From Alopecurus myosuroides (lineage: Eukaryota; Streptophyta; Magnoliopsida; Poales; Poaceae), in contig CM054062.1 of assembly GCA_028641055.1 (NCBI GenBank), positions 20,765,639 through 20,829,638 on the forward strand: a stretch of DNA of 64,000 nucleotides, written 5' to 3'. Every line of letters starts with the position of its first letter. Position 1 is the stretch's first letter. Position numbers and translations under genes: made by a program. Positions 9,557-21,017 of the stretch are shown in pieces. Below the pieces are notes generated by a model, which worked only from the letters and a program-made list of their open reading frames with translations, did not search any database and was not told the origin of the DNA.

Positions 9557-12500
9557 ATGACAGGCTCAAGGAGGGCCCCCGGCGCCACCGACAATGCGCC
9601 CAAGAAAGGCGCCTGGGCGGGATCTGCGGTGACGATGGACGACCTCCGGTACTACCGTGGCATGGGCTATTTCGGCCTTGCCTTGATGGTGGCCATCACC
9701 GCCCATGTCCGCGCCTCGGACTTCGAGGTGGCGGCGAACTTGCGCGCCGCCCTGCGGGCGCTGCCGAAGTTCAAGATTGTTCTGCACCCTTAGCCCAACG
9801 AGCGGATGTTCTTCTTTTCGCACGTTGACCGTGGACTCGTGCCCCGGGTGAGTTCCTTCATTGCCGCCTTCCTGGCGTACTTCGGCCTCTAGATCCATCA
9901 TCTGGGACCGAACACCATGACCTAGCTCGCATTCTTTGTGAGTCTTTGCGAGAACTATCTGGGCATTTGGCCCAACCTCGATCTCTTCGTCCGGCTGTTC
10001 TTCTTGAAGGCGGGTACGGAGGTGGCGCAAGGGCCGTTGGTGAAGTGCGGCTGCGCCATAATCGTGGCCAGGGTGAACACCTTCTTGCCCAAGATGGTCC
10101 TGGTGGAGTCGGCGAGGATGTGGCAGAAGACGTATTTTTACATCGATGATTTGAAAGGAGGCGACCAGATAGGCCTCGCGCCCTTCACCAGCGTGCCGCC
10201 GACCACCCAGAACAACTGGATGAACTGGAACTACAGGAACGCGACACTGTGCGATGCCCTGCTGGCCCGGGTTAGAGAGTTGTCCCACGCTGGCCTGACC
10301 CCGCGGGGTCTGATGATGAGCTGGACGTTGCCCCGGCTGATGCCGTTGTGGCATCGGTCGCACAAGATCTGCTTCACGTTGGGGCCCAATGACCCCAACC
10401 GGATCGCCCGGGCGGATGCCAACTGGGCCTCGCTGAAGACCCTGATGCACACCCTCGTGCCCAAGGAAGTGGTGACGGAGATGTGGCAGTACGGCCTTGC
10501 GCCATATACGCGGCAGAACCGCCCTACCAAGGTAAACACTTGATCCTCTCCGGTCGGATTTATATCGTTCTGGCCGGTTGGCCTTGACCTCGTGTGGTTG
10601 GTGTAGCCTTTCTCCATCCAGGCGGTGGAGGATGGGCCGGATGGTCCGGACTTTCTTGCGGACTTGCCGCCGGTGGTGGTGCCGAGGCAACCGGCTGCAG
10701 GCGTTGCGGAGGCAGAGGTAGAGGAGAACAACCCGGCACCGGCTCGCGATGGTAAGCTTCTTGGCCCAGATGATGAAGTAAGTGAAATTGACGATGACGA
10801 CTCTGACGTAGATTCGTCGGCCTCCTCCGTAGCGCCGGCCAAGCGGCGCCACGCGGCCGGCTCGTCAAGCCGGTTGGCTGGAGAGGATGAACCGGGGGCA
10901 AAGCAAGGACGCGGCGCGACACCCCCGACTAGAGGAGCTCGACGTCAGTGAAGGGCTCCGCCACCGGTGGTGATTGGGTAAGTCTCTTCTTCCCCTCCCG
11001 CTTTCTTCGCGTTTACGCGCCTTTTCTTGATGTTCTTCTTTACTTCACAGGGCGGCCGTGTCGTCCATCCCTATGCGGACACCAGCTCCCTCGCCTGTTC
11101 GGGAGGTGGTTCCACCGTCGGTGACTGGCTTGGATGCTCCTGGGGGCAAGTCCCCGTGTCGGAGCCAGTTGATGCTGCAACGGCGGCCACCATGTCCCAG
11201 CCGGAAATGGCCGTGGCGCCCCAGTCGGAAACGTCTGCAGCATCACAGTCGGAGGTGGCCGCCACCCCTGTCGGTCACCGCGCCCCAGCCGGAGGTTGCT
11301 GCCACTCCGCCCGTCGCCACGCCCCAGCCGGAGGCGGTTGCCACGACCTGCACCACCCTGGCCGTGGCGATGAGCTCCATCCCTGCCACAACTTCATACC
11401 AAGGACTGGGAATGCCGCCTTCCTTCATGCTACCGTCCGGTTTGACCCAGCCGGCTGCTGGTGCGATGCCGCCGCCTGGGGCCTATCTGCTGGCGTCGGC
11501 ATCCGGCCGAGCGCGCTGACCGCCTGTCCCCAGACAGCCGGGTCCATCCGGGTGCCTATCAAGCCCATAGAGGCCGGGCAGGCGCTGAAGAAGGACCTCG
11601 AGGCAGCAGCAGCAGCGGCCGCAGCGGTAACGAGGGACTTGGCGCTCGCCGTCCAGGCGTGCGCGTTGACGAATAGGTTGATGGTGGTAAGTTTGCTCCT
11701 TGAACTCTGCCTTGCGGGTAACCGCCGAAGTATCATGACTTTCTTCTTTCGTTTTCGCTTGCAGGACGCTAGTCAGAGCGAGGATCATATTAGGATGGAT
11801 GGCAAACAACTGCTGAGTAAGTGACTTTCCTTCTTCTACCGGGTAGTTCGCCATTTTGCAACCGGTGACTCACATCCATTTCTTGCTTTGCAACAGAGGA
11901 GATCAATGATTTCAAGGAGGCACAAGAACTCAATACCCGCAGCACAGACGGCCCGGATGCTGGATGAGCGGGACAAGGCGCACGCTGAGGCCACCATGGA
12001 TCTCCGCCATCGCGCCGAGCGGTCGGATGCGCACAAGGCGGAGGCGGAGGCGTGCAAGGCTGAGGGGGGCACACACGAGGCCAAGGCGGAGCGGCTGGCT
12101 ACCCAAATGAAGACCGATGAGGAAGCCCACACCGCGACCCTGGCCAGTCAGCAGGCTACCTTCTGACTTCTGGAGGCCGAGATGGAGACCATGCGGAAGG
12201 ACAAGGACGAAGCGGTGAACTGCCTCAAGGAGAAGCCCGACTTGATCACCAGCGCCGACACTGGTACGTGCCTTTCCTTTCACCGGCTGGGTTAACCGGT
12301 GAGTCTCGTCGTCTGACCCTCGGCTTCTGGTTGCAAGGTACTACCCAGAGGTGGAGGACGTTCTTCATCGGGCCCACACGCTTGAGCTAGGCATGGCTTC
12401 CGACTCCGAGGTGATGGCGGATTGGGAACCCACTGCGGAGGACTAGGTCGCCACCCTTCGGGAGGAGTCCAAAGCCTTGCGGGAAGCCGGACAAGCCGTG

Positions 12501-12904
12501 TTCTCCGCCACCTGGGATTCTGAGGCGCCGCCGGAGGTCATGTTGAAGATCACGGCCCGCCTCCAGGCGGTGCCTGACACCGTCAACCACCTGAGGGACT
12601 CGGCTGCCCGCTTCGGTGCTGAAATGGCCTTGATCATGATCATGTCGTGGTTCACTCGGGGCTTCGACCAGGCGGTCCTTGAGCGCATGACCCGCGGCTT
12701 CCGGCAGGGTACTAGCTTCGAGGAGAACAGGGTTCGCCCGGGTGTTCGCGAGGCCATAAGTCGGACGGGTGGCTACGCGTACATCGACGTCTTCTTCCCG
12801 CGGGAGCCAGAAGAAATCTTCAAAGGCGCGGAAGAACCAGCGGTCGAGAATATCGAGGAGCCGATTGTTGTGATGCCTCCCCCACTGTGTCGACTGAGCA
12901 AGTG
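9557..12904 (+). pseudogene. Antisense multi-exon gene of Tat element B (Transposase_28-type protein)
   Basis: Homologue of the gene at 1648-6718, here on the plus strand and antisense to B's pol. It starts MTGSRRAPGATDN. Exon 1 carries the domain with VARVNTFLPKMVLVESARMWQKTYFYI and EMWQYGLAPYTR. Canonical introns: 10532-10621, 10978-11050, 11687-11764 and 11817-11896 (all GT...AG). Middle exons are low-complexity and coiled-coil-like (about 11950-12240, rich in A, E, K). The last exon ends SAARFGAEMALIMIMSWFTRG-type, matching A's last domain, with a stop near 12903. In-frame stops at 9791-9793, near 9890, near 9922, at 12164-12166 and near 12445 make it a pseudogene; several look like CAG to TAG or CGA to TGA changes. 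Confidence 0.75.
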
Positions 12905-13738
12905 ATAGAGGATGGTGAGCCCGACACTGATTGAGTCCCCGGGATGTGCGGTGTATTTGTTTTATCCGTCGATGAAGACTTGGTCTATATCTTTTATCCC
13001 CACGATGCCGGGTGGAACTGTAGTGCAGTTGGATTTATTCTGTTAATGCTAAAGTTGCCCCTCGCGGGCCTTTGTTATTGCTTCTTTATCTGCCGATTTT
13101 TTTTGATTACCTGGTGGCAGCGTTCTAGCATACCCACCGGGTGTAGCCCCTGAGATTGGGGCCTTCTTCCTTAGGTAGGCGGGCCGAATTTCTCACTTTC
13201 TTGGAAAAAGTTGGCCGACTGCCCGTAGTGGCTGACTAGCTATTAGGTGGAAAACACTGAAGAGTCTTGTTAAATCATTAGTCCACGAAAACAAAAATCC
13301 TTAGACACTTTTACTTGCCATTTTCACTTAGTTAAGTGGTAGTTCACGTTAGTCCGGATGGCTAGGTTTGCATTTGTGTCCCTTGCCGTCTAGCCCTTAC
13401 TCTTTCTAACATGTCAGCCGGGTTGCGGTCTGCAGTCAGAACCGAAGAGGGGACCGTCTCATCGGGTATACACCTACAAACTTTTGCGGATTTGAACTTA
13501 AGCGAGCGTTGCGCGCTGCTGCTAGGCAACCGACTTTTTCTCACGCCTTAGTCGTTTTTTTCGCGTGTGGTCCTCCAGCTTTTGCTCTGGCTGGCTGAAC
13601 TATCGGGTTGCGGTCTGCAGCCGGATCCACAGAGTGGGCCTTTCGCACCGAGCATGTTACTTATCCGCCTAACTTTTGAGGTATGAGCAGACTACTTTTG
13701 CCGGTTGTAAGGTACAAGAGATGTGTTGCAAAGGGCGG
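12905..13738. other. Spacer between convergent antisense gene and pol (element B)
   Basis: No coding seen. A motif beginning CGGGTTGCGGTCTGCAG occurs twice, near 13419 and 13603. Confidence 0.45.
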
Positions 13739-13763
13739 CCCTCCGAGTGCTTTGCTCGGAGGG
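13739..13763. other. Perfect 9-bp hairpin near the 3' end of B's pol
   Basis: CCCTCCGAG (13739-13747), a 7-base loop, CTCGGAGGG (13755-13763). It lies about 40 bp past the pol stop at 13801-13803 when read on the minus strand. Possible RNA structure at the transcript end. Confidence 0.5.
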
Positions 13764-13800
13764 TCGGCAAATTTTATTGATAGCTTAGGGCTACATGGTG

Positions 13801-14059
13801 TTACACTTTAGTGTAGAGCTTGCAGAGCAGCTCTGTGTTCCACAGACGCTCCGTCTCGTCATAGGAAGTGTCCCCCTTGTTCTTGTGCGGCTCGCGCATG
13901 TCGATGAGGGACTAGGCATTGTTACTCAGCGCCCGGCTGATGATGAAGGGGCCCTCCCATGGGGAGGACAGCCTATGGAAGCCCCTAGTGTCCTGTATCA
14001 GCCAGAGCACGAGGTCGCCTTCGCGGAAAGCGAGAGGGCAGATCCGCCGAGTTTGGTAC
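13801..14059 (-). pseudogene. Integrase C-terminal tail of element B
   Basis: The minus strand encodes the end of a Tat pol, including FREGDLVLWLIQDTRGFH and SSPWEGPFIISRAL, ending at a TAA at 13801-13803. An in-frame stop follows SNNA. The upstream part of the same reading frame is at 30962-32412, beyond inserted element C; GGTAC at 14055-14059 is the target duplication. Confidence 0.8.
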
Positions 14060-15482
14060 TGATACGTCATAAATGTATCTATAATTTCTGATGTTCCATG
14101 TTGTTTTCATACTATATGCTACATGTTTCTTATACACTTTATGTCATTTTTATGGATTTTCTGGCACTAACCTATTGACAAGATGCCACAGAGCCAGTTC
14201 TTGTTTTCTGCTATTTTTAGTTTCAGAAAAGTTGTTCTGGAAATATTCTCGAATTAGACGATTCAAAAGGCAGAAGTCTTAGAATTCCCGGATGGTCAAG
14301 GAAGTCCAAAGGAGACCCGGAGGGGGGCCCTGGAGCCCCCACACCATGCCTGGGCACGGGTGGACCCCTGGCCGAGCCGGGAGGTGGTGTGGTCCCCTCG
14401 GGCGCCCACCTCCATCGTCCTTTCGCCTATATATCCCCCCCCCGATGCATAAACCGTAAAGATATCGGGCCCCTTCCACGAAAAGTTCCGTACCTCCGCC
14501 GCCGCTGCCGACAAGTTTCAGGGGACTAAATACTCCGTTCTGGCACCCTGTCGGGACAGGGAAGTTCCCCCTGGATCCATCTCCATCGACTCCACCGCCA
14601 TCTTCATCGTTGTTGCTGTCTCCTATGATGAGGAGGGAGTAGTTCACCCTCGGGGCTGAGGGCTCTACCGATAGCTATGTGTTTCATCTCTCTCTCTCCC
14701 ATGGTGTGATCTTTATGTGATCATGAGCTTTGTAATCTCGTTGAATAAGTAGATGTTACTCTTCATTTGTTATGGTACTCAAGTGGTTTTGTTATGAGAT
14801 CTCCGTAGACACTTTGATCATGGTGTAATGGTGACAGTGTGTGCACCGTGTGGTTTAGCATGATATTTATATCTTGTGTTGGATGACCCTATGAAATTGT
14901 GGCGTTTGTTTAGTACTAATTTGGGGCGCTCATAGTGACAGCGTGGTGTGCCCTAGAGAGGGAATACAAACTTGAGGAGTGTTGTTACAACCCTGCGCAT
15001 GGATTGGTGTTTGTTATCTGACCGAAGAGTGGTTCGGAGTATCATAGTGAAGAGATGATATTTATGCACTCAATTATGTTATCATTGTTGAGAGTGTTCA
15101 CTGGTGAAAGTATGATCCCTAGGCTTTGTGGCTAAGCATTGAAACACCGTTTACAATCAGTTCTGCTACATTTTTGCTTCCTGCCATTTTTATTTCAGAT
15201 TGCTACTATCACTTATAATTATCCATACTACTTGTATTTCACTCTCTCTTCGCCGAACTAGTTCACCTATACAACTGACAATTGTATTAGGTGTGTTGAG
15301 GACACAAGAGACTTCTTTTATCGTAATTGCAGCGTTGCTTGAAGGGATACCTTTGACCTTTTCCTCTTCGAGTTCGATAAACCTTGGGTGATCCACTTAA
15401 GGGAAACTTGCTGATGTTCTACAAACCTCTGCACTTGGAGGCCCAACACTGTCTACAAGAATAGAAGCGTGCGTAGACATCA
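14060..15482 (+). repeat. 5' LTR of element C
   Basis: 1423 bp, starting TGATACGTCATAAATG and ending GCGTAGACATCA. It aligns along its length with 29560-30956 and with solo LTR E. TATA-like CTATATATCC lies near 14428. Confidence 0.9.
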
Positions 15483-15492
15483 AGCTCTTTTC

Positions 15493-15510
15493 TGGTGCCG
15501 TTGCCGGGGA
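15493..15510 (+). other. Primer-binding site of element C (tRNA-Asp type)
   Basis: TGGTGCCGTTGCCGGGGA, 10 bases after the LTR. One base differs from the Athila consensus TGGCGCCGTTGCCGGGGA. Confidence 0.8.
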
Positions 15511-15547
15511 GGTAAGGTAAAAGGTACTCACATCCTCTGTGAGTGCT

Positions 15548-17284
15548 TGATACCTCTCCAACGTATCTATAATTTCTGATGTTCCATGTTGATATTTTGT
15601 CAATTGCTACATGTTTTCTCCCTTCTTTATAGCATTTTTTACACGTTTTCCGGGACTAACCTATTAACAAGATGCCAAGTGCCAGTTCCCTATTTTGTGT
15701 TATTTTTTATTTCAGAAAAGTTGTTTTGGAAATATTCTCGGAATTGGACCCCACGAATCCCGAAGTTCCTATTTTCCCCGGAAGCATCCAGAAGTCCAAA
15801 GAGGAGTCGAAGACGGGCACCAGGGGGCCCTCACCATAGCCAGGGCGTGGCCACCCTTGGCCGTGCCTAGGGGTGGTGAGGCCACCCTGGTGGCCCACCG
15901 TCGTCGCCCTTTCGCCTATTTATTCCCCTCCGAAGGAAAACCCTAGGTACATGATAAAAAATCTTCGAAAAGTTCTGGAGCCGCCATCGTCGTCAACCCT
16001 AGATCAGGGGGTTCTGAAGCTGTCTCCCAGCACCCTGCCGAACATGAGATCATCACCATGAATGCCTCCAGAGTGATGTGTGAGTAGTTTATCCTTGGAC
16101 TACGGGTCCATAGAAGTAGCTAGATGGTTGTATTCTCCTCCTATGCCTCAATGTTTAGATCTCGTGAGCTGCCTAACATGATCGAGATTGTTCTTATGTA
16201 ATTCTATGTGCCGTGTTTGCTGGGATCCGATGAATATTGAACTTATGCCAAGTTGATTATAGTCTTTATTGCATATGTTATTTGTGATCTTGCATGCTTT
16301 CCGTTGCTAGTGGTTTCTCTGACCAAGTAGTTGCTAGTGACTCCAAGAGGGAGTATTTATGCTCGATAGTTGGGTTCATGCCTCCTTTTCGCCAGTGCTC
16401 GATGACAGAAACGTGACGGGGGAGGATGTGCTGTCACCACTAGGGAGAAAACATCGGTGTGAGTGCCCGCGTGCACAATCATTGCTTACATTACACACAT
16501 TGCTTAATGTGATTATCTGTTGCTTGGAACTTAATACCTAAGGGGGTTTGGATGATAACCTGAGGGTGGATTATTAGTCATAGATGCAGTTGGATTACAG
16601 TTTATGTATGTTTTTTTAATGCCCGTACTAAATATCATAGTAGTCATCATGTCATGAATGTGCACTATGGTGCAACCTCTATTTGTCAATTGCCTAGCTG
16701 TAATTTGTTCACCCAGCATGCTATATTTTGTGGAGAGACACCACTAGTGAACCTATGAACTCGGTCCATTTTCCTACACTGTTAAACAAACCACTACAAT
16801 TCCCTGCTTTTTTTACTTACTGCAAGCATACACCATTTTCCACACTATACGTCTAACCTTTGTTTTCAGCAAGACCGGTGAGATTGACAACCTCACTGTA
16901 CCATTGGGACAAAGTATTTTGGTTGTGTTGTGTGCAGGTTCCGCGTTGTTGCTGACACCGGTGAGGCGCCATCACCATATTCAGTGGCATCAACCTTCCG
17001 AAGATCCTCTTTATCCTACTGGATTGATAACCTTGGTTCTTAACTGAGGGAAATTCTTACCGTTGTACTCATCACAACCTCCTCTTGGGGTTCCCAACAC
17101 GCCATCCATAGCATCAAGAATTTCTGGCGCCGTTGCAAGGGACTTAAAATTCATCATCATCAAGAAGTCTCCCCATCAAGGCACCATCAAGGCGTAGCAA
17201 AGAATTTCTGGCACCGTTGCCGGGGAACAAAACAAACATACATAAGAAGACTTCCTCCCGCAACGGTCGCCATCCATAGCAGCA
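15548..17284 (+). repeat. 5' LTR of element D, containing two internal primer-site copies
   Basis: 1737 bp, TGATACC to TAGCAGCA. TATA-like CTATTTATTC near 15916. The last 170 bp hold two primer-site-like sequences, TGGCGCCGTTGCAAGGGA (17125-17142) and TGGCACCGTTGCCGGGGA (17209-17226), before the functional site at 17293. The right LTR has both as well. Confidence 0.9.
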
Positions 17285-17291
17285 AGAATTT

Positions 17292-18320
17292 TTGGCGCCG
17301 TTGCCGGGGAGAAAGAAGTCTTCTGGCAAGGGGAGACTCTCATTCTCAACCTCTTCATTTTGTTTATTGTCTTGTTTTTATTTTTGTCTTATTTTGCTTC
17401 TTTATATCAAAAACACAAAAAAATTAGTTTACTATATAGTTGTTATTTTTGTTTGCTTGTTTTTATGTCTAGTTTTGTTCCTATCACTATGTGACCGGAA
17501 GAAACAATTCACTTTCAAGCAAGGGAGTGAGGAGAGTTTTAAGGAAGCTTGGTCTAGGATTTTTTATTCTTATAGTAAAACTGAACCCATGATGACCCTG
17601 AATTTGTTTCTTAGTAGTTTTTACTTTGGTCTTGTTCTTTGCTATAGATATGCTTTAGACTCTGCAGTAGGAGGAGACTTCCTTCGCTGAGATGGGGATC
17701 AAGCTCTAAATGCCATTAAAAGTTGATCGCAACTTCTAACTCAACTAGTAAATTTGATTCATCCCTTGTGAGCTCTCAGATAGATTAAATACTCTTGAGA
17801 CAAATATATCCTGTTTAAAAGAAGTCTATAATCAGATTCGTGTTTATTATGATTATGTGCCAATAAACTTTGAATCTCCAATGTGGATCCCTACAGTAAA
17901 ATTTGTCATAAATGGTGAAACTTTTCACGCTCGTTGCGATATTATGACTGAATTTTGTCTTATGCCTAAAAATATTTACGAGTCTTTGAATCTTTGGAAA
18001 CTTTCTAAAGGGGGAGAAGAAATACCTCTTATAAATAATACCGTTGTTTTGCCCATTGGTATAGCTGAGGGAGTGTTTACAAAAATCATGGGAAGGACAG
18101 TATCCACTGATTATCTTGTTATTGAATGTGTAGGATAAGGACAAATTACACTTGGAAGGTCCTTGCTGAAACTCCTGGGGGCAGTAATAGATGTGGGGAA
18201 GGTACGCTAAATTTTGCCTTCGCACCAGGTTGTGGCCACATATTCCCCAAACCCAAGAAGAAGGGTAAGAGAAGTAAAATGAGAGTTCTTGATATTGATT
18301 TGAATGTCTCTTCACTTTAA
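17292..18320 (+). pseudogene. Gag fragment and degenerate retropepsin of element D
   Basis: 17292-17690 encodes a hydrophobic leader and then a stretch resembling Athila gag (SEESFKEAWSRIFYSYSKT and CYRYALDSAVGGDFLR). 17857-18138 plus its continuation to 18320 resembles an Athila aspartic protease: VKFVINGETFHARCD, then MPKNIYESLNLWKLS, IGIAEGVF and a shifted ITLGRSLLKLLGAVIDVG. The active-site motif usual in the family (D-[LS]-G-A-S) reads D-I-M-T-E, so it should be inactive. A stop at 18136-18138 and a frameshift near 18200 split it. It ends in a basic tail (PKPKKKGKRSKMRV). Confidence 0.7.
17293..17310 (+). other. Primer-binding site of element D (tRNA-Asp)
   Basis: TGGCGCCGTTGCCGGGGA, 8 bases after the LTR end; matches the consensus exactly. 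Confidence 0.88.
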
Positions 18321-21000
18321 AATACTTGAGTTGCTTTCTATGCCTAGTTGAAAGGCGTTAAAGAAAAGCGCTACCGGGAGACAACCCTGTTTTATTTCTC
18401 CGTTTTCAACCCGTTTTCCGTCGTTTCTTTCTGTGTTCTTTGCACCTGGGTGTTGTCTATTTCTTAGAAACCCCGTACGTATCTTTTCTTTTGTGTCTTT
18501 GTTGAGCCAAGTAAAGCCTCTAGTGTGAAGTTGAGACTATATTTCGGATTTCTGCGCAGGAAACAGATTTCTGTTGTCCACTGTTAAGTTCGTATAAAAT
18601 CACAGAAAATTCAAAATGACCTGAGTCTTTTTTTGCGTAATCCTGGGCTATATACGCAACTTTTCTTAGTTGACACTTTTTGATTTGAGCAACAGAATAT
18701 TTTCTAAAAAAATCATCTTTACCTACTGTCCTGTTTTGACAGATTTCTGCCAATAATTGCATTTGCATCTTAATCTCTTTCTTTTGGTGTTCTTTTGAGA
18801 AAAAGAGTTTTAAAACAAGTTGTGACAGTAGCTAATGTGTTTATGAGTGTTAGTCTTGTGTTGAAACTGAACCATGTGAATTTATTATTTCGATTGCACT
18901 AACGTTGCTAATGAAGATTGTGAGAAGTTTGGTGTGAAGGAAGTTTTCAAGGGTCAAGAGAAGAGGATGATATGACGTGATGAAGAAGAGTGAAGAGCCT
19001 AAGCTTGGGGATGCCCCGGAGGTACATCCCAGCAAATTCCAAGAAGACTCAAGCGTCTAAGCTTGGGGATGCCCAAGGCATCCCCTTCTTCATCGACAAA
19101 TTATCAGGTCACTTCTAGTGAACTATATTTTTATTCGGTCACATCTTATGTGCTTTACTTGGAGCATCTTTTATTTTTGCTTTCAGTTTATTTTTATTTT
19201 TGCAGTAAGCTTGGTTGGACCCCGGCATTCTTTTATTAGAGACTGACACACTCCGCTTTTTCATGGGAATACTTTGTATTCTTAATCTTTGTCTGGCTGT
19301 TGCATTTATTTAGCTCCTGTTTTGCATTCATATCTTATTTAGAGCTGTTAAGTTTTCATTTCGATATGCTTAGAGAGAGTTTTTGTTGTCTCATATATGT
19401 CCTTGGTTGGGAATAGAAATGCTTGTGTGATAGTTGGTATAGTGGAAAAATTCGCATGGTCTTGTAGAACACTAAACTGCTTCACTTGAATCACTGTTGT
19501 TGTTTTGAGATATTAATTTTCGTAATGGATAAACGGGAAGGACTAGTAAGTAGAAACTTTTAATGGTTGGTCTAAGAAACTTGAAACTGTTCCACACTTA
19601 AAATTACCAGCTGATAGAAACAATGGTATATGATTGCTACGAGTGATACATTTCTGATTGGCCTTTTGTTACGCGCTACAGTCGGGGTAGCTAACAGTGA
19701 CTTGTCACTGCCACTGACCCTCTTGGAGTGATTTGCATTGTGCCTTGTAAAGATGATTTGCTTGCTGCAACATTTTAACTCGTGAGTCTATGTTGCGGTT
19801 CCTAGCACTTCCACCATCCATATTTGCTAGCCTCTTCGGTACTGTGCATTGCCCTTTCTCACATTGAGAGTTGGTGCAAACTATGCCAGTGCATCCAAAT
19901 CCCGTGGGAGGACTTTGTTCTCCTACACATAAGCCCATATATTCTTCCTCAAAACAGCCACCATACCTACCTATCATGGCATTTCCATTGCCATTCCGAG
20001 ATATATTGCTGCACAACATCCACCTCCATTATGTTACTTGATGATGAGCTTCATGGTTATTTATGCATACTGCTACACTGGCAGGAGCATGCAGTTGGAT
20101 ACATCAAAGATATTCCATTATGAGTTATGAGTCCTAGAAGTGTGATAATTCATTGCAATATAGGATGTTTCCCCTACCTGTGAGGATATATAAAAAAATG
20201 AAAAAGCCCAAAAAAAGGGGGGCCAAAGAGAGAATAAAGAGAGAGGGGGGGGGGGGCGCATCACTATCCTTTATACCACACTTTTGCTTCATGTTTAGCA
20301 CCAATGCTTCAGTTTGGAGAAAGTTTTCATATTATCATTCATTCATAACTTGGCTTGTATATTCCAATGATGAGCCTCCTCAAATGAGCTCTAGGTCTTC
20401 GTGAGCAAGCAAGTTGGATGCACCCCCACTAGTTCCATTGGAGATCTTTCATACACTTATAGCTCTATGTGCATCCGTTGTGTGGCAATCCCTACTCCTT
20501 TGCATAGCTTCGGTTGTAAGACTTTCTCTTGTCTATTGACCACTTTCAGCTTTGTGAGCCTTTCTTCCATTGACCTTCCAAACCCCCCATAATGTTCTTT
20601 TTTCCATAACATCCTCATGTCAGGGACCAACACAGAACACTTGCTTGTTTTTAGTGTGCAAATAGTTTAAGATTCAAGCATTGCATCGTGTGGAAAGCTT
20701 GACTTGATCCTAACAGGGGTTGTGAAGATCGTTTGACGTGCATGATATTGTTGTTCTTGAAAGCTTAAATCATCTCTAATAAACTTTGCACGGTTGATAG
20801 TCTTTTAGTATTGATTCATTAAAAGTTTTACTTCTTTGTTTATGCATTACTTATTGTTATCAAATATAGATCACAGCTTTAGTTCATTTGATCCTAGTTT
20901 ACATGCTCTGTTTTACATATTATGATCAAGATTGTGTGGTAGCATGTCACCTCAGAAATTATTTTGTTTTATCGTTTACCTACTCGAGGACGAGTAGGAA
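18321..21000 (+). repeat. 3' noncoding block of element D
   Basis: No convincing gene. The block begins with a GAAAGGCGTTAAAGAAAAGCG motif and continues to the polypurine tract. The same order recurs in C (25558-29541), F, I and K. It includes the duplicated tract-like sequences at 19001-19085 and a G12 run near 20247. Confidence 0.65.
19001..19085 (+). other. Internal polypurine-tract-like pair and hairpin (element D)
   Basis: AAGCTTGGGGATGCCC occurs at 19001 and 19059, nearly identical to the terminal tract at 21003-21016. The second copy forms GGGGATGCC-CAA-GGCATCCCC (19065-19085), a perfect 9-bp stem. C (26276-26296) and F (36018-36038, reverse) share it. Confidence 0.7.
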
Positions 21001-21017
21001 CTAAGCTTGGGGATGCT
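21001..21017 (+). other. Polypurine tract of element D
   Basis: CTAAGCTTGGGGATGCT directly before the right LTR at 21018. Confidence 0.75.

Noticed and set aside
17095..17312. CRISPR-like reading of the repeated GGCGCCGTTGCC sequences
   Set aside because: Only three copies at uneven spacing, each matching a retrotransposon primer site; plant nuclear context.
20220..20260. Homopolymer G run as a regulatory element
   Set aside because: Matching sites in C lack a long G run, so it is probably slippage.
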